Source: Nitrospinota bacterium (GTDB lineage: Bacteria; Nitrospinota_A; UBA7883). Taken from it: a stretch of DNA of 33,933 bases. The notes under the pieces are model-generated. The model did not search any database, was not told where the DNA came from, and worked only from the letters and a program-made list of their open reading frames with translations. The stretch's first letter is position 1; every line of letters begins with the position of its first letter. The stretch spans positions 1 to 33,933 of the forward strand of contig JAOUMU010000024.1 of NCBI GenBank assembly GCA_029881335.1, in the 5' to 3' direction. Both the position numbers and the translations under genes were made by a program. This document shows positions 6,158-14,468 of the stretch, piece after piece.

Positions 6158-7603
6158 ATGGAACCATCTGCGAAAGACACGGGTACTGATATGAACGGGC
6201 AGCTACTGAACAGGGAACAGGAAGGCGGCAGACCGGAGAAGCTGCGCACTCCGCCAAACAACGTGGAGATGGAACGCGCCGTTTTGGGCGCCATCCTGCT
6301 GGACAACGAAGCTTTGCCCAAGGCCATGGAGGCGCTTTCCGGGCCGGAGGATTTCTACAGGCCGGCCCACCGGAAAATATATGAATGCGGCCTTACGCTT
6401 TTCGATAAAAGCGAGCCCGTTGATGTCCTCACCCTCACAGAGTCGTTGCGCTCCAAGGGTTGGCTCGACGAAGTGGGGGGGATGGAATACTTGGGCGACC
6501 TGCTGGACTCCGTTCCCACCTCGGCCAATGTGCGGGTTCACGCGCGGGTGATACGGGAAAAAGCCGTGCTCCGCCGGATGATCACCGTGGCGGGAGACGC
6601 CGTGACCCTGGCCTATGAGCAAGGGGAAGATGTGGACACGGTGGTGGACGAGATCGAGCGGATGATCCTGGACATCTCGCAGAAAAGATCCCGCGGCGCG
6701 TTTCAGGAAGTGGGAGTCATCCTGCGCGATGCTATAAAGACCATCGAAAACCTTTATGAGAACAAGCGTCTGGTCACCGGTGTGACCACCGGGTACAAGG
6801 ACCTGGACGAGAAAACCGCCGGGCTGCAGAAGTCGGACCTGATCATCGTGGCTGGCCGACCCTCCATGGGCAAGACGGCGTTTGCCCTGAATATCGTGCA
6901 GAATTACACCAAGGAGGTGGAAGACGCGGTGGTGTGTGTCTTTTCACTGGAGATGAGCGCGGAGCAGCTGGTCATGCGGCTTTTATGTTCCGAGGCCCGG
7001 GTCTCCAGCAACAAGGTTCGCACCGGTTATCTTTCCAAGAGCGACTGGCCGAAGCTGACCATGGCCGCCGGGGAAATGTACAAGCGATCCATTCACATAG
7101 ACGACACTCCCGGCATGACGGTAATGGACATGCGCGGCAAGGCCAGAAGACTGCAGGCCGAGAAGGGGAGGCTGGACCTGGTGGTCGTCGACTACCTCCA
7201 GCTGATGGATTCCCGCGGCAGGGTGGAAAGCCGGGTGCAGGAGGTGTCGGGAATCACCCGCTCGCTAAAGATGCTGGCCAAGGAGCTCAACGTGCCGGTG
7301 GTGGTGATCAGCCAGCTGAGCCGGAAGGTGGAGGACCGGGTGGGGGGACAAAAACGGCCGCAGCTTTCCGACCTCCGGGAGTCCGGCTCCATCGAGCAGG
7401 ACGCCGATGTGGTGCTGTTTGTGTACCGGGAGGATTACTATACTCGCGACAAGCCGGAAATAGAGAACGTGGCGGAGATAATCATAGGTAAACAGCGAAA
7501 CGGCCCCCTGGGCCTGATCAAGCTGACATTCCTGAAGGATTACACCAGATTCGAGGATTTTGCCAGATCCGAGGGTTATGCCGAATTCGAGGAGCAGTAC
7601 TGA
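6158..7603 (+). CDS. dnaB: Replicative DNA helicase DnaB
   Basis: The 481-residue protein has the DnaB layout: N-terminal helical domain (PPNNVEMERAVLGAILLD, about residues 31-135), a linker, and a RecA-like ATPase domain with Walker A GRPSMGKTAFALN (about 232-244), Walker B VVDYLQLM (about 343-350) and QLSRKVEDR...LSDLRESG near the end. It is the hexameric helicase that unwinds DNA ahead of the replisome and recruits primase. Start ATG 6158 has no strong ribosome-binding site; an in-frame ATG at 6191 is an alternative, as residues before about 30 are not conserved in the family. No intein is visible. It overlaps the likely start of alr and begins a plus-strand run with alr and the mla genes. 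Confidence 0.97.
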   Translation: MEPSAKDTGTDMNGQLLNREQEGGRPEKLRTPPNNVEMERAVLGAILLDNEALPKAMEALSGPEDFYRPAHRKIYECGLTLFDKSEPVDVLTLTESLRSKGWLDEVGGMEYLGDLLDSVPTSANVRVHARVIREKAVLRRMITVAGDAVTLAYEQGEDVDTVVDEIERMILDISQKRSRGAFQEVGVILRDAIKTIENLYENKRLVTGVTTGYKDLDEKTAGLQKSDLIIVAGRPSMGKTAFALNIVQNYTKEVEDAVVCVFSLEMSAEQLVMRLLCSEARVSSNKVRTGYLSKSDWPKLTMAAGEMYKRSIHIDDTPGMTVMDMRGKARRLQAEKGRLDLVVVDYLQLMDSRGRVESRVQEVSGITRSLKMLAKELNVPVVVISQLSRKVEDRVGGQKRPQLSDLRESGSIEQDADVVLFVYREDYYTRDKPEIENVAEIIIGKQRNGPLGLIKLTFLKDYTRFEDFARSEGYAEFEEQY

Positions 7604-8750
7604 TAAAGTGAAACTTCCCTATCCCGCCTGGGCGGAGGTGGACCTGGACAGGCTCCATCACAACGTGGACGTGATCCACGCTGCGGCAGGGGTTCCCCTT
7701 CTGCCCGTGATCAAGGCCAACGCCTACGGTCATGGCGCCAATGTACTGGCCATCCAGCTTCTCCGGCGCCAGGAGGTGGCTGGCCTCTGCGTCTGGACCA
7801 TACAGGAAGCCGAAGCGCTGCGTCGGGAAGGGATAAAGGGCAGGATAGTGGCGCTAGGAGGGGTGGCCCCGCAGGAAGCCAGGCTGGCGGTGGAGCTTTG
7901 CGTGGAGCCGGTGGTGGGTTCGGTGGCCCAGGCCCAGGCTTTGGCTGGCGTGGCGAACAGGCGCAAGCCTGCCTCGGTCCACTTGAAGGTAGACACGGGA
8001 ATGGCCCGCCTGGGGGCGGACCGCCAGGACGCTTTTGACGCGATAGCGAAAATCTCCAGGATGGAGGGTCTCTCCCTGGCTGGTCTGATGACGCATTTTG
8101 CTTTCGCCGGTGAGAACAGGAAGGGCGTTCGGGAACAGGTGGAATCATTCGAGGACCTGCTGGGGGCTCTGCGAGGCGCCGGAAAAAACATACCCTCATG
8201 CCATGCGGCCAATACCGCGGGAATATTTCTTCACCCGGAGGCGCGCTTCCAGCTGGTTCGCCCGGGGATAGGGCTTTATGGTATCCAGGAGTTTGCCGGG
8301 CCGGATGTGGGGCTAAAGCCTGTGTTGAGCCTGAAGGCGCGGGTGTCGTGGATAAGAGATGTCTCCAAGGGCCAGACCGTCTCCTATGGAGGTATCTGGA
8401 AGTCCCCTGGAAAAAGGCGGGTGGCGGTGGTGAGCCTGGGCTACGCAGATGGATATTCGCGTCTGCTTTCCAACCGTGTTCATGGTATCATCAACGGCAA
8501 GAGGACGAAGCAGATAGGGGTGATTTGCATGGATGTCTCCATGTTCGACATCACCAGGACCGGCGCCGGGGAGAGGGATTTTATGACCTTGATCGGCTCC
8601 GATGGGGCGCATTGCATCGGCGCGCTGGACCTGGCCCATGTTATGGGCACCATCTCCTATGAAATTCTCTGCGGAATCGGAAACCGCGTCCGGAGAATAT
8701 ACCATCGGTCCGGCAAGGTGGACCGGAAACTATTAATGCGGGTTTTTTGA
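7578..8750 (+). CDS. alr: Alanine racemase
   Basis: A fold-type III PLP enzyme that interconverts L- and D-alanine for peptidoglycan. Visible motifs: AWAEVDLDRLHHN at the N-terminus, VIKANAYGHG with the PLP lysine (about residue 45), the GLMTHFA and HAANTAG segments of the barrel, GIGLYG, and LGYADGYSR with CMDVSMFDI in the C-terminal domain. ATG 7578 gives 390 residues and overlaps the dnaB 3' end by 26 bases; GTG 7608, just after the dnaB stop, gives 380 and is nearly as likely. Neither has an ideally spaced ribosome-binding site. The tail after YEILCGIGNRVRRIY is about 20 residues longer than usual. Probably translated with dnaB. Confidence 0.95.
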   Translation: MPNSRSSTDKVKLPYPAWAEVDLDRLHHNVDVIHAAAGVPLLPVIKANAYGHGANVLAIQLLRRQEVAGLCVWTIQEAEALRREGIKGRIVALGGVAPQEARLAVELCVEPVVGSVAQAQALAGVANRRKPASVHLKVDTGMARLGADRQDAFDAIAKISRMEGLSLAGLMTHFAFAGENRKGVREQVESFEDLLGALRGAGKNIPSCHAANTAGIFLHPEARFQLVRPGIGLYGIQEFAGPDVGLKPVLSLKARVSWIRDVSKGQTVSYGGIWKSPGKRRVAVVSLGYADGYSRLLSNRVHGIINGKRTKQIGVICMDVSMFDITRTGAGERDFMTLIGSDGAHCIGALDLAHVMGTISYEILCGIGNRVRRIYHRSGKVDRKLLMRVF

Positions 8751-8794
8751 TCGGAATCGCGCCAAATGCCTGATACGCCAAGGGTGATTTATCC

Positions 8795-9583
8795 GTGGAA
8801 GTGATTGAGCGTTTTGCGGCCTGGATCGGTGGATGGGTCATCTGGCTGGCTGGCGCTTGCGGTAAATCAGCCCTATTCTCCCTCGATGTTATCAAATGGA
8901 CTTTCAGGCGCCCATTCAAAATCCGCGCGGTGTTCGAGCAGATGGAGGAAATCGGTTTCAACTCCATCCCGGTGGTCTGCATCACGGCGCTCTCCACCGG
9001 AGGCGTGCTGGCCTTGCAGAGCTTCGAAGGATTCAAAAGGTTTGGTGCGGAAAGCATGACAGGCACCGTGGTGGCGCTCTCCATGACCCGGGAACTGGGT
9101 CCCGTGCTCACCGGGCTTATCGTGGCGGGGCGGGCTGGCTCCGCCATGGCGGCGCAGCTTGGTACCATGAAGGTCACTGAGCAGATCGACGCCCTATACA
9201 CCCTTAGCGCCAACCCGATAAAATATCTGATCGTCCCCAGGCTGCTGGCGGCCATTGTCATGCTGCCGGCCCTGGCGGTTTTAGCGGATTCCGTGGGAAT
9301 ACTAGGCGGCGCAGGCATCGCCGTGCTGAAGCTGGACGCCAATCCTGTGGTGTACATGAAAAAGACCTTCGATTTCCTGGAGCTTAACGATATCTATTCC
9401 GGATTGCTAAAGTCGGTAGTGTTTGGCGCCATCATCGCCGTGGTCAGCTGCTTTCAGGGCTTCTACACCGCAGGTGGCGCCGAGGGCGTTGGCAAGGCCA
9501 CCACCAGGGCCGTCGTTGTTTCGTCGATCATGATCCTGGTGTCTGACTATATCCTGACCGCGTTCCTGTTTTCCGGGCGTTGA
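8795..9583 (+). CDS. mlaE: Mla-type lipid ABC transporter permease
   Basis: The 262-residue inner-membrane protein contains the MlaE family signature ELGPVLTGLIVAGRAGSAMAAQLG, followed by MKVTEQIDALYTLSANPIKYLIVPR, with several hydrophobic helices on either side. MlaE forms the membrane channel of the MlaFEDB complex that moves phospholipids between inner and outer membranes. Start GTG 8795 has AAGGG about 10 bases upstream; a second GTG at 8801 is possible. It stands 44 bases after alr and 9 bases before mlaF. No MlaB (STAS) gene is seen here; the roughly 30-residue N-terminal extension before the first helix is too short to be a STAS domain. Confidence 0.93.
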   Translation: MEVIERFAAWIGGWVIWLAGACGKSALFSLDVIKWTFRRPFKIRAVFEQMEEIGFNSIPVVCITALSTGGVLALQSFEGFKRFGAESMTGTVVALSMTRELGPVLTGLIVAGRAGSAMAAQLGTMKVTEQIDALYTLSANPIKYLIVPRLLAAIVMLPALAVLADSVGILGGAGIAVLKLDANPVVYMKKTFDFLELNDIYSGLLKSVVFGAIIAVVSCFQGFYTAGGAEGVGKATTRAVVVSSIMILVSDYILTAFLFSGR

Positions 9584-9592
9584 GGGAGGAGC

Positions 9593-10366
9593 ATGACTGA
9601 CGACATAATCATAGAACTGGTGGATGTGAACAAGGCGTTCGGCGCCAAGCACGTGCTCAAGGGGGTGAACCTGAAGATCCGCCGGGGGGAGTCGATGGTT
9701 ATAGTCGGCGGGTCCGGCAGCGGCAAGTCCGTGACCATAAAGCACATGATCGGCCTGTTGATGCCGGACTCCGGGAATGTGTTTGTGGATGGAGAAGACG
9801 TGACCAAAATGAGCGAAAGAGAACTCAATCAGATGCGACGAAAGTTCGGAATGCTCTTCCAGGGGGGCGCCATGTTCGATTCCTTGACAGTGGGGGAGAA
9901 TGTCGGTTTTGCCCTCAAGGAGCATACGAATTATTCCAGAAGCGAGATCGAGAAGATCGTGAAGGAAAAGCTTTTGATGGTGGGGCTGGTGGGGACTGAG
10001 AACCTCAAGCCAGCCGAGCTCTCCGGCGGAATGCTCAAACGGGCGGGGCTGGCCAGGGCTATCGCCATGGATCCGGAAATAATCCTTTATGACGAGCCCA
10101 CCACCGGGCTGGACCCGATAATGTGCGACCAGATCAACGCGCTTATAGACTCCATGCAGGATAAGGTGGGGGCCACCGCTGTGACCATTACCCACGACAT
10201 GGTCTCCACCAACCGGATCGCGGACCGGATAGCCATGCTATACCAGGGAGAATTCGTCGCAGTGGGGACTCCTGACGAAGTGTTCGCCGACACCAGGCCC
10301 GAGGTGGCGGAGTTTTGTTATGTTGGAAAGGTTATTCGCCAGACAGAAGGGCTGACGGGGAGATGA
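9593..10366 (+). CDS. mlaF: Mla-type lipid ABC transporter ATPase
   Basis: A 257-residue ABC ATPase with Walker A GGSGSGKS (about residues 38-45), a Q-loop region, signature LSGGM (about 142), Walker B ILYDEPTTGLDP (about 162) and switch histidine in ITHDM. LSGGMLKRAGLARAI is typical of the MlaF/Ttg2A branch. It powers lipid movement by MlaE/MlaD. A strong ribosome-binding site (GGGAGGA) stands directly before ATG 9593, and the gene follows mlaE by 9 bases, so the two are one operon. Confidence 0.95.
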   Translation: MTDDIIIELVDVNKAFGAKHVLKGVNLKIRRGESMVIVGGSGSGKSVTIKHMIGLLMPDSGNVFVDGEDVTKMSERELNQMRRKFGMLFQGGAMFDSLTVGENVGFALKEHTNYSRSEIEKIVKEKLLMVGLVGTENLKPAELSGGMLKRAGLARAIAMDPEIILYDEPTTGLDPIMCDQINALIDSMQDKVGATAVTITHDMVSTNRIADRIAMLYQGEFVAVGTPDEVFADTRPEVAEFCYVGKVIRQTEGLTGR

Positions 10367-10415
10367 ATTTCAGGCCTGTAAATTACCAGAACCGAATATA
10401 ATGGATCGATAGAAA

Positions 10416-11936
10416 ATGTCAAAACCGCTTGCGCCAGAAGTAAAAGTCGGCTTCTTCACCTTATTCGCGATAGTCGCCCTTCTGTACCTCTCCATGCGAA
10501 CATCGGGGATCAACAGCTTTTCAACCGAGAATTTGCCTCTATACAACATTCGGTTCAAATCTGTGGCTGGGCTGGAGCTTCGGTCGAAAGTGAAGCTGTC
10601 CGGTGTGGAAATCGGACAGGTGGAAAAAATCCTGCTGGAGGACCGCATGGCCCGGATCGTAGTGCGGCTCATGTTCCCCACGGATATAAGAAAAGACGCG
10701 ATGGCCACCATCAAGACATCCGGATTGCTGGGGGAGAAATACATTGAGATAGAGCAGGGCACGCCTGACCAACCATATTTAAAGAGCGGCGATTATCTGG
10801 AAAGAGTGGAGGAGTCCGCCGAAATCAGCGACCTGGTGAACAAGATGAAGGGCGCCATGGATGATATCCGGGTGCTGACCACCTCCCTGAAGAATCTGGC
10901 GCAGACCATGGAGGGAGAGCAGGACCTGGCCTCTATCATGAGAAACGTGAATGATTCCACTCTCAACCTCTCCTCCTTCATTCAGGAGAACCGGGAGATC
11001 GTCCACAAAAGCATGGAGGGGCTGAGCCAGATTTCGGACGATTTCGCCAAGATCACCCCGGAACTTACCCGGAATATGGTCCGCATGTCCAACATCTCCA
11101 GGGAGCTGCTTGAGGCCAATAAACAGAACCTGACCGACTCGTTGACCAGTGTCCGGGAGCTTTCCGACTCGTTGGGCGCCGTGCTGAACGACAACCGATC
11201 CAACATCAAGGATGTGATGAGCGCCATGGCGAAGGCCTCCGACAGGCTGGATGAGATAATAGATTCGATCGGTCAGGCCAGCCAATCAGCCGCCAGCACG
11301 GCCAAGGGATTGGAATCGATAACCAAAAAGATCGAGACCGGCGACGGAACCATAGGAATGCTGATGACAGATACCGAGGTTTACGACAACCTCAATGACG
11401 CCCTGGCTGGCGCCAAGGACCTGGTGGGCCAGGCGGAGGACTTCGGGATGTTTGTCGGGGCCAGGAGTGAATACCAAGCGGACCTGGAAACGTGGAAGTC
11501 CTTCTTCACCCTGAGGCTGAGCCCCACCCCGGATAAATTCTACCTGGTGGAGGTGACCGAGGATATGCGCCGCACCGACCTTGATTACAGCCGCAACACG
11601 CTCAACTCATTGCTGTACACCGCCATGATTGGTAAACGCTTTTCAGATATCACTCTGCGCGGTGGCGTAATAGAATCGGCCGCCGGAGCGGCCATCGACT
11701 TGCATCTGTTAAACGACAATCTCACCGCCACAGCGGAGGCTTTCAACTTGTCCGGCTATAACGACGAAGCGAAAAGCCCCCAGATAAAGGCCTGGATCAG
11801 GTGGAATCTGCACAAGTATATCTACCTCTACGCCGGCGGCGACGAATTGTTAAACAAGAGATACAAGACCTATTTCGCTGGAGGCGGGATACTATTTGAC
11901 GACGATGACTTGAAGCTGGCACTGTCACTGCGTTAG
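10416..11936 (+). CDS. mlaD: MCE/MlaD lipid-binding protein with long beta-rich C-terminus
   Basis: One N-terminal membrane helix (about residues 11-28, VGFFTLFAIVALLYLSM) is followed by an MCE domain (about 38-118; RFKSVAGLELRSKVKLSGVEIGQV, then GLLGEKYIEI). Then comes a long helical, coiled-coil-like stretch (about 125-310) rich in heptad leucine/isoleucine/methionine. The last roughly 180 residues alternate polar and hydrophobic residues in short strands (FFTLRLSPTPDKFYLVEVTED, ITLRGGVIESAAGAAIDL, KYIYLYAGGDELLN) and look like an outer-membrane beta-sheet or barrel. At 506 residues it is far longer than E. coli MlaD (about 180). It would hold phospholipid between MlaEF and the outer membrane, and the extension may reach it directly. 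The start at ATG 10416 has only a weak ribosome-binding site, 49 bases after mlaF. Confidence 0.85.
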   Translation: MSKPLAPEVKVGFFTLFAIVALLYLSMRTSGINSFSTENLPLYNIRFKSVAGLELRSKVKLSGVEIGQVEKILLEDRMARIVVRLMFPTDIRKDAMATIKTSGLLGEKYIEIEQGTPDQPYLKSGDYLERVEESAEISDLVNKMKGAMDDIRVLTTSLKNLAQTMEGEQDLASIMRNVNDSTLNLSSFIQENREIVHKSMEGLSQISDDFAKITPELTRNMVRMSNISRELLEANKQNLTDSLTSVRELSDSLGAVLNDNRSNIKDVMSAMAKASDRLDEIIDSIGQASQSAASTAKGLESITKKIETGDGTIGMLMTDTEVYDNLNDALAGAKDLVGQAEDFGMFVGARSEYQADLETWKSFFTLRLSPTPDKFYLVEVTEDMRRTDLDYSRNTLNSLLYTAMIGKRFSDITLRGGVIESAAGAAIDLHLLNDNLTATAEAFNLSGYNDEAKSPQIKAWIRWNLHKYIYLYAGGDELLNKRYKTYFAGGGILFDDDDLKLALSLR

Positions 11937-12061
11937 ATCCGCGGGGCTTGAGCAAAGGTGTAGAGCATGAGAATCCCGGAATTCCGTTTCCGGCTCGTCG
12001 GCGTGCCAGGCGCCAGGGGCCAAAATGTAAGAAACGTGGAAGACAGAACTTGGTAATCCTT

Positions 12062-12092
12062 TTGGTCGAACATCCCCAATGAATGGTATAAT
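12062..12092 (+). promoter_or_regulatory. Extended -10 promoter before the cyclase-FHA gene
   Basis: TGGTATAAT (12084-12092) is a perfect -10 with the extended TGn element. A poor -35 (TTGGTC, 12062-12067) lies 19 bp upstream. Extended -10 promoters tolerate weak -35 boxes. It would give a leader of about 145 bases. Confidence 0.5.
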
Positions 12093-12160
12093 TTCTTTGG
12101 ATTTGTATGCGCCATGGAGTGGGGCCCCCGGGTGTGCGGGGAGGGTGGTTTTTCAAGGTG

Positions 12161-12189
12161 TTGAGTTAAAGGGCTTTAGGGTGTACACT
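12161..12189 (+). promoter_or_regulatory. Second promoter candidate before the cyclase-FHA gene
   Basis: TTGAGT (12161-12166) and TACACT (12184-12189), 17 bp apart, match sigma-70 hexamers at four positions each. The start would be about 50 bases before the gene. Confidence 0.35.
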
Positions 12190-12244
12190 ACCTTGCTGGT
12201 GGTGGATCGACCAATTAGAATGAAATAGGCAAGCAGATTCGCTG

Positions 12245-13717
12245 ATGGAAGATAAGGATTTTCCAAAAATAAAGACTGAGAACATCGACATCGATACTCT
12301 CCTGCGCGAGAAGGAGAAGATCGACAAGTTGATCAAGAGCCAGTTCACGCGCGAGATCACTGTCATGTTCACAGATCTTTCCGGATCCACCCAGATGAGC
12401 GAAGAACTGGGCGACCTTACCATGCGAGCCATCCTGAAAAAACACCACGATATCATCCGGCCATTGGTCGAATCCCACAACGGTGTGCTTGTGAAAACCA
12501 TGGGCGATGGCACAATGTCTTATTTCTATAGCGCCGCGGACGCGGTGGCTTCCGCCATACAGATCCAGCGTGGAATTCAGCATTATAACCTGGGAAAAGA
12601 AGAACCGCCCCTGCTGATCCGGTGTGGGTTGAACACTGGATTAGGGATCGTGGAGAAGACCGATGTTTACGGCGATGTGGTGAACGTGGCCCAAAGGTAT
12701 GAGGCGCTGGCCACAGCCCGGGAGATCCTCATGAGCTCGGAAACCTATGAAATGGTCTCTGATCTGCCGGACCTCACCATCGTATTCCTCAAAGAGACAA
12801 ATATCAAGGGGAAGGGGGATAAACCGAAGAAAGTATTCAAGGTCCTTTGGGATGAAGAGGATATCGAGCGTTACGAGGCCAGGAAAAAGGCTGGCGATAT
12901 CGATATCCTGGCTGATGATGAGGCTGAAGAGGATCAGGGGCCCAGCGAAGCGAAGACTGCTGTGGGATTTTTCGCCCCCAGGCTCATGATCGAGCAAAAA
13001 GGCCGTAGCGCCGTTTTCTTCGAGATCGACAAAGACGAGATGGTGATTGGTCGCTCCTCCAAAACCGATATCCAGCTGCCAGAGGTCTACATCTCCCGCC
13101 GCCACGCAAGGATCATCAAGGAAGGGGAGATGTTCTATATCGAGGATTTGGAAAGCAACGTGGGCACCTTGTTCAAAGGGCAGCGGATCAGGCGCCAGGA
13201 GCTGAAACATGGCGACGAATTCACCTTGGGATCGGTGCGCCTTGTTTTTCTCAGCGAGCGCACCGCCGAGGCCCATGCCGCGCCCCTGGCCGATTCCAGC
13301 CTGAAAGTGATGGGGGCGGACACCGGCGCCACTATGTCCATCGATAGAAAAAAGTCATTCCTCATCAAGGTTTACGAGGGAAAAACCATGGTGGCAAAGC
13401 ACGAGCTGCGCGATATCCCCCTGATGATAGGCAGAGTCAACGAGTGCGATGTGCGGCTGGGCAACCCGGCGGTTTCCCGGCAGCACGCCAGGATATACAC
13501 CGTTGGGGAGACCGTCATCGTTGAAGACCTAAAGAGCAATAACGGCACTTACGTCAACGGCACCGCCATCAACAAGGTGGACGTCGGAATCGACGACGAA
13601 ATAAGGGTGGGTCCTTTCACCATTTTCATAATCGACCCGTCCATGCAGGACGATGAGGAGAAAAACAGCAAACTGGGCCTGGCCGAGAAGATGCTCTCCT
13701 TTCTGCACAAAAAATAG
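12245..13717 (+). CDS. Class III adenylate cyclase with two FHA domains
   Basis: Residues about 35-200 form a class III nucleotide cyclase domain with all expected catalytic residues: metal-binding Asp44 (MFTDLSGST) and Asp88 (KTMGDG), purine-selecting Lys84 and Asp140 (TDVYGDVVNVAQR), transition-state Asn147 and Arg151. The Lys/Asp pair predicts cyclic AMP rather than cyclic GMP. After an acidic linker come two FHA domains, about 258-336 (GRSSKTDIQLP...SRRHARI) and 384-464 (GRVNECDVRL...SRQHARI, SNNGTYVNG). FHA domains bind phosphothreonine peptides; the first has SNVGT instead of SNNGT and may bind differently. No membrane helix, so a cytosolic cyclase tethered or controlled by Ser/Thr phosphorylation is likely. 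No kinase or cAMP receptor is in the window. Followed by trmJ after 12 bases. Confidence 0.9.
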   Translation: MEDKDFPKIKTENIDIDTLLREKEKIDKLIKSQFTREITVMFTDLSGSTQMSEELGDLTMRAILKKHHDIIRPLVESHNGVLVKTMGDGTMSYFYSAADAVASAIQIQRGIQHYNLGKEEPPLLIRCGLNTGLGIVEKTDVYGDVVNVAQRYEALATAREILMSSETYEMVSDLPDLTIVFLKETNIKGKGDKPKKVFKVLWDEEDIERYEARKKAGDIDILADDEAEEDQGPSEAKTAVGFFAPRLMIEQKGRSAVFFEIDKDEMVIGRSSKTDIQLPEVYISRRHARIIKEGEMFYIEDLESNVGTLFKGQRIRRQELKHGDEFTLGSVRLVFLSERTAEAHAAPLADSSLKVMGADTGATMSIDRKKSFLIKVYEGKTMVAKHELRDIPLMIGRVNECDVRLGNPAVSRQHARIYTVGETVIVEDLKSNNGTYVNGTAINKVDVGIDDEIRVGPFTIFIIDPSMQDDEEKNSKLGLAEKMLSFLHKK

Positions 13718-13729
13718 GAATCCGCCGCC

Positions 13730-14440
13730 ATGCGGCCTCCCCGGATCAGCGTTATCCTGTGTCAAACCCGCCACGCGGGGAATATCGGGGCCGTGGCCCG
13801 CCTCATGAAAAACCTGGGCCTGGCCCGCCTCACCCTGGTCCGCCCCACCGCGAGAGGACATCTGGAGGCGATCAGAATGGCCGTGGGCGCCGCGGAAATC
13901 ATCGAGCGGGCGCGGATAACGGATTCACTGGAGGAAGCCATAGAAGGCGCCGGCCGGGCCTGGGCCGTCACCCGCAGGCCACGAAGCATAGGCAAGACCA
14001 CCATGGCGCCAGAGGATGTGGCGGCCCATATCGCCGCAGCGCCGGAGATGGAAACAGCCATTGTCTTCGGTTCGGAGAAGCTGGGCCTCTCCACCAGTCA
14101 GGTGCGTTTGTGCGACGCTATAGTCACAATCCCCACTTCTCCCGCCGCCCCTTCCTTGAACCTTGCGCAGGCAGCCGCCATCGTGCTGAGTATTTGCACA
14201 AGTGGTGGCGGGGAAGGGGAGGACCTGGCGCAAGAGGAGCCCTCCACCTTGGCGGAGAGAAGGATACTTTACAAAAGGATCGAGCGGACACTGGCCGCTT
14301 CCGGTTATTTCCGGACCGAGGGGGGGCAAAAAACCATGGCGGACATCGAGGACCTGTTCAGCCGCGCTGCCGTGAACCGGCGAGACTGCGGACTTCTGCT
14401 GGGAATGTTCCGCCGCATCCAGGCCGCCGTGGAGAGATAA
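13730..14440 (+). CDS. trmJ: tRNA (cytidine/uridine-2'-O-)-methyltransferase, TrmJ type
   Basis: The 236-residue SPOUT-class methyltransferase opens with ISVILCQTRHAGNIGAVARLMKNLG, then has AIVFGSEKLGLS and IPTSPAAPSLNLAQAAAIV, the three motifs that form the knotted SAM-binding site. Length and the C-terminal helical region (ILYKRIERTLAASGYF) match TrmJ, which 2'-O-methylates position 32 of tRNAs. ATG 13730 has AGGA 10 bases upstream and follows the cyclase gene by 12 bases. Other TrmH-family members are the main alternative, but the N-terminal motif order favours TrmJ. Confidence 0.88.
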   Translation: MRPPRISVILCQTRHAGNIGAVARLMKNLGLARLTLVRPTARGHLEAIRMAVGAAEIIERARITDSLEEAIEGAGRAWAVTRRPRSIGKTTMAPEDVAAHIAAAPEMETAIVFGSEKLGLSTSQVRLCDAIVTIPTSPAAPSLNLAQAAAIVLSICTSGGGEGEDLAQEEPSTLAERRILYKRIERTLAASGYFRTEGGQKTMADIEDLFSRAAVNRRDCGLLLGMFRRIQAAVER

Positions 14441-14468
14441 TCCATGCCGTAGCCCCCCGGAAGGACAC

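Larger units (their letters stand above)
11937..12244. other. Intergenic region between mlaD and the cyclase gene
   Basis: About 308 bases with no plausible ORF. It contains two plus-strand promoter candidates, listed separately, and a GC-rich GGGGCCCCCGGG block near 12121. I see no clear terminator for the mla operon. Confidence 0.5.

Noticed and set aside
6158-7603. Intein in dnaB
   Set aside because: DnaB is a common intein host, but the reading frame is continuous, of normal length and without insertions at the Walker motifs.
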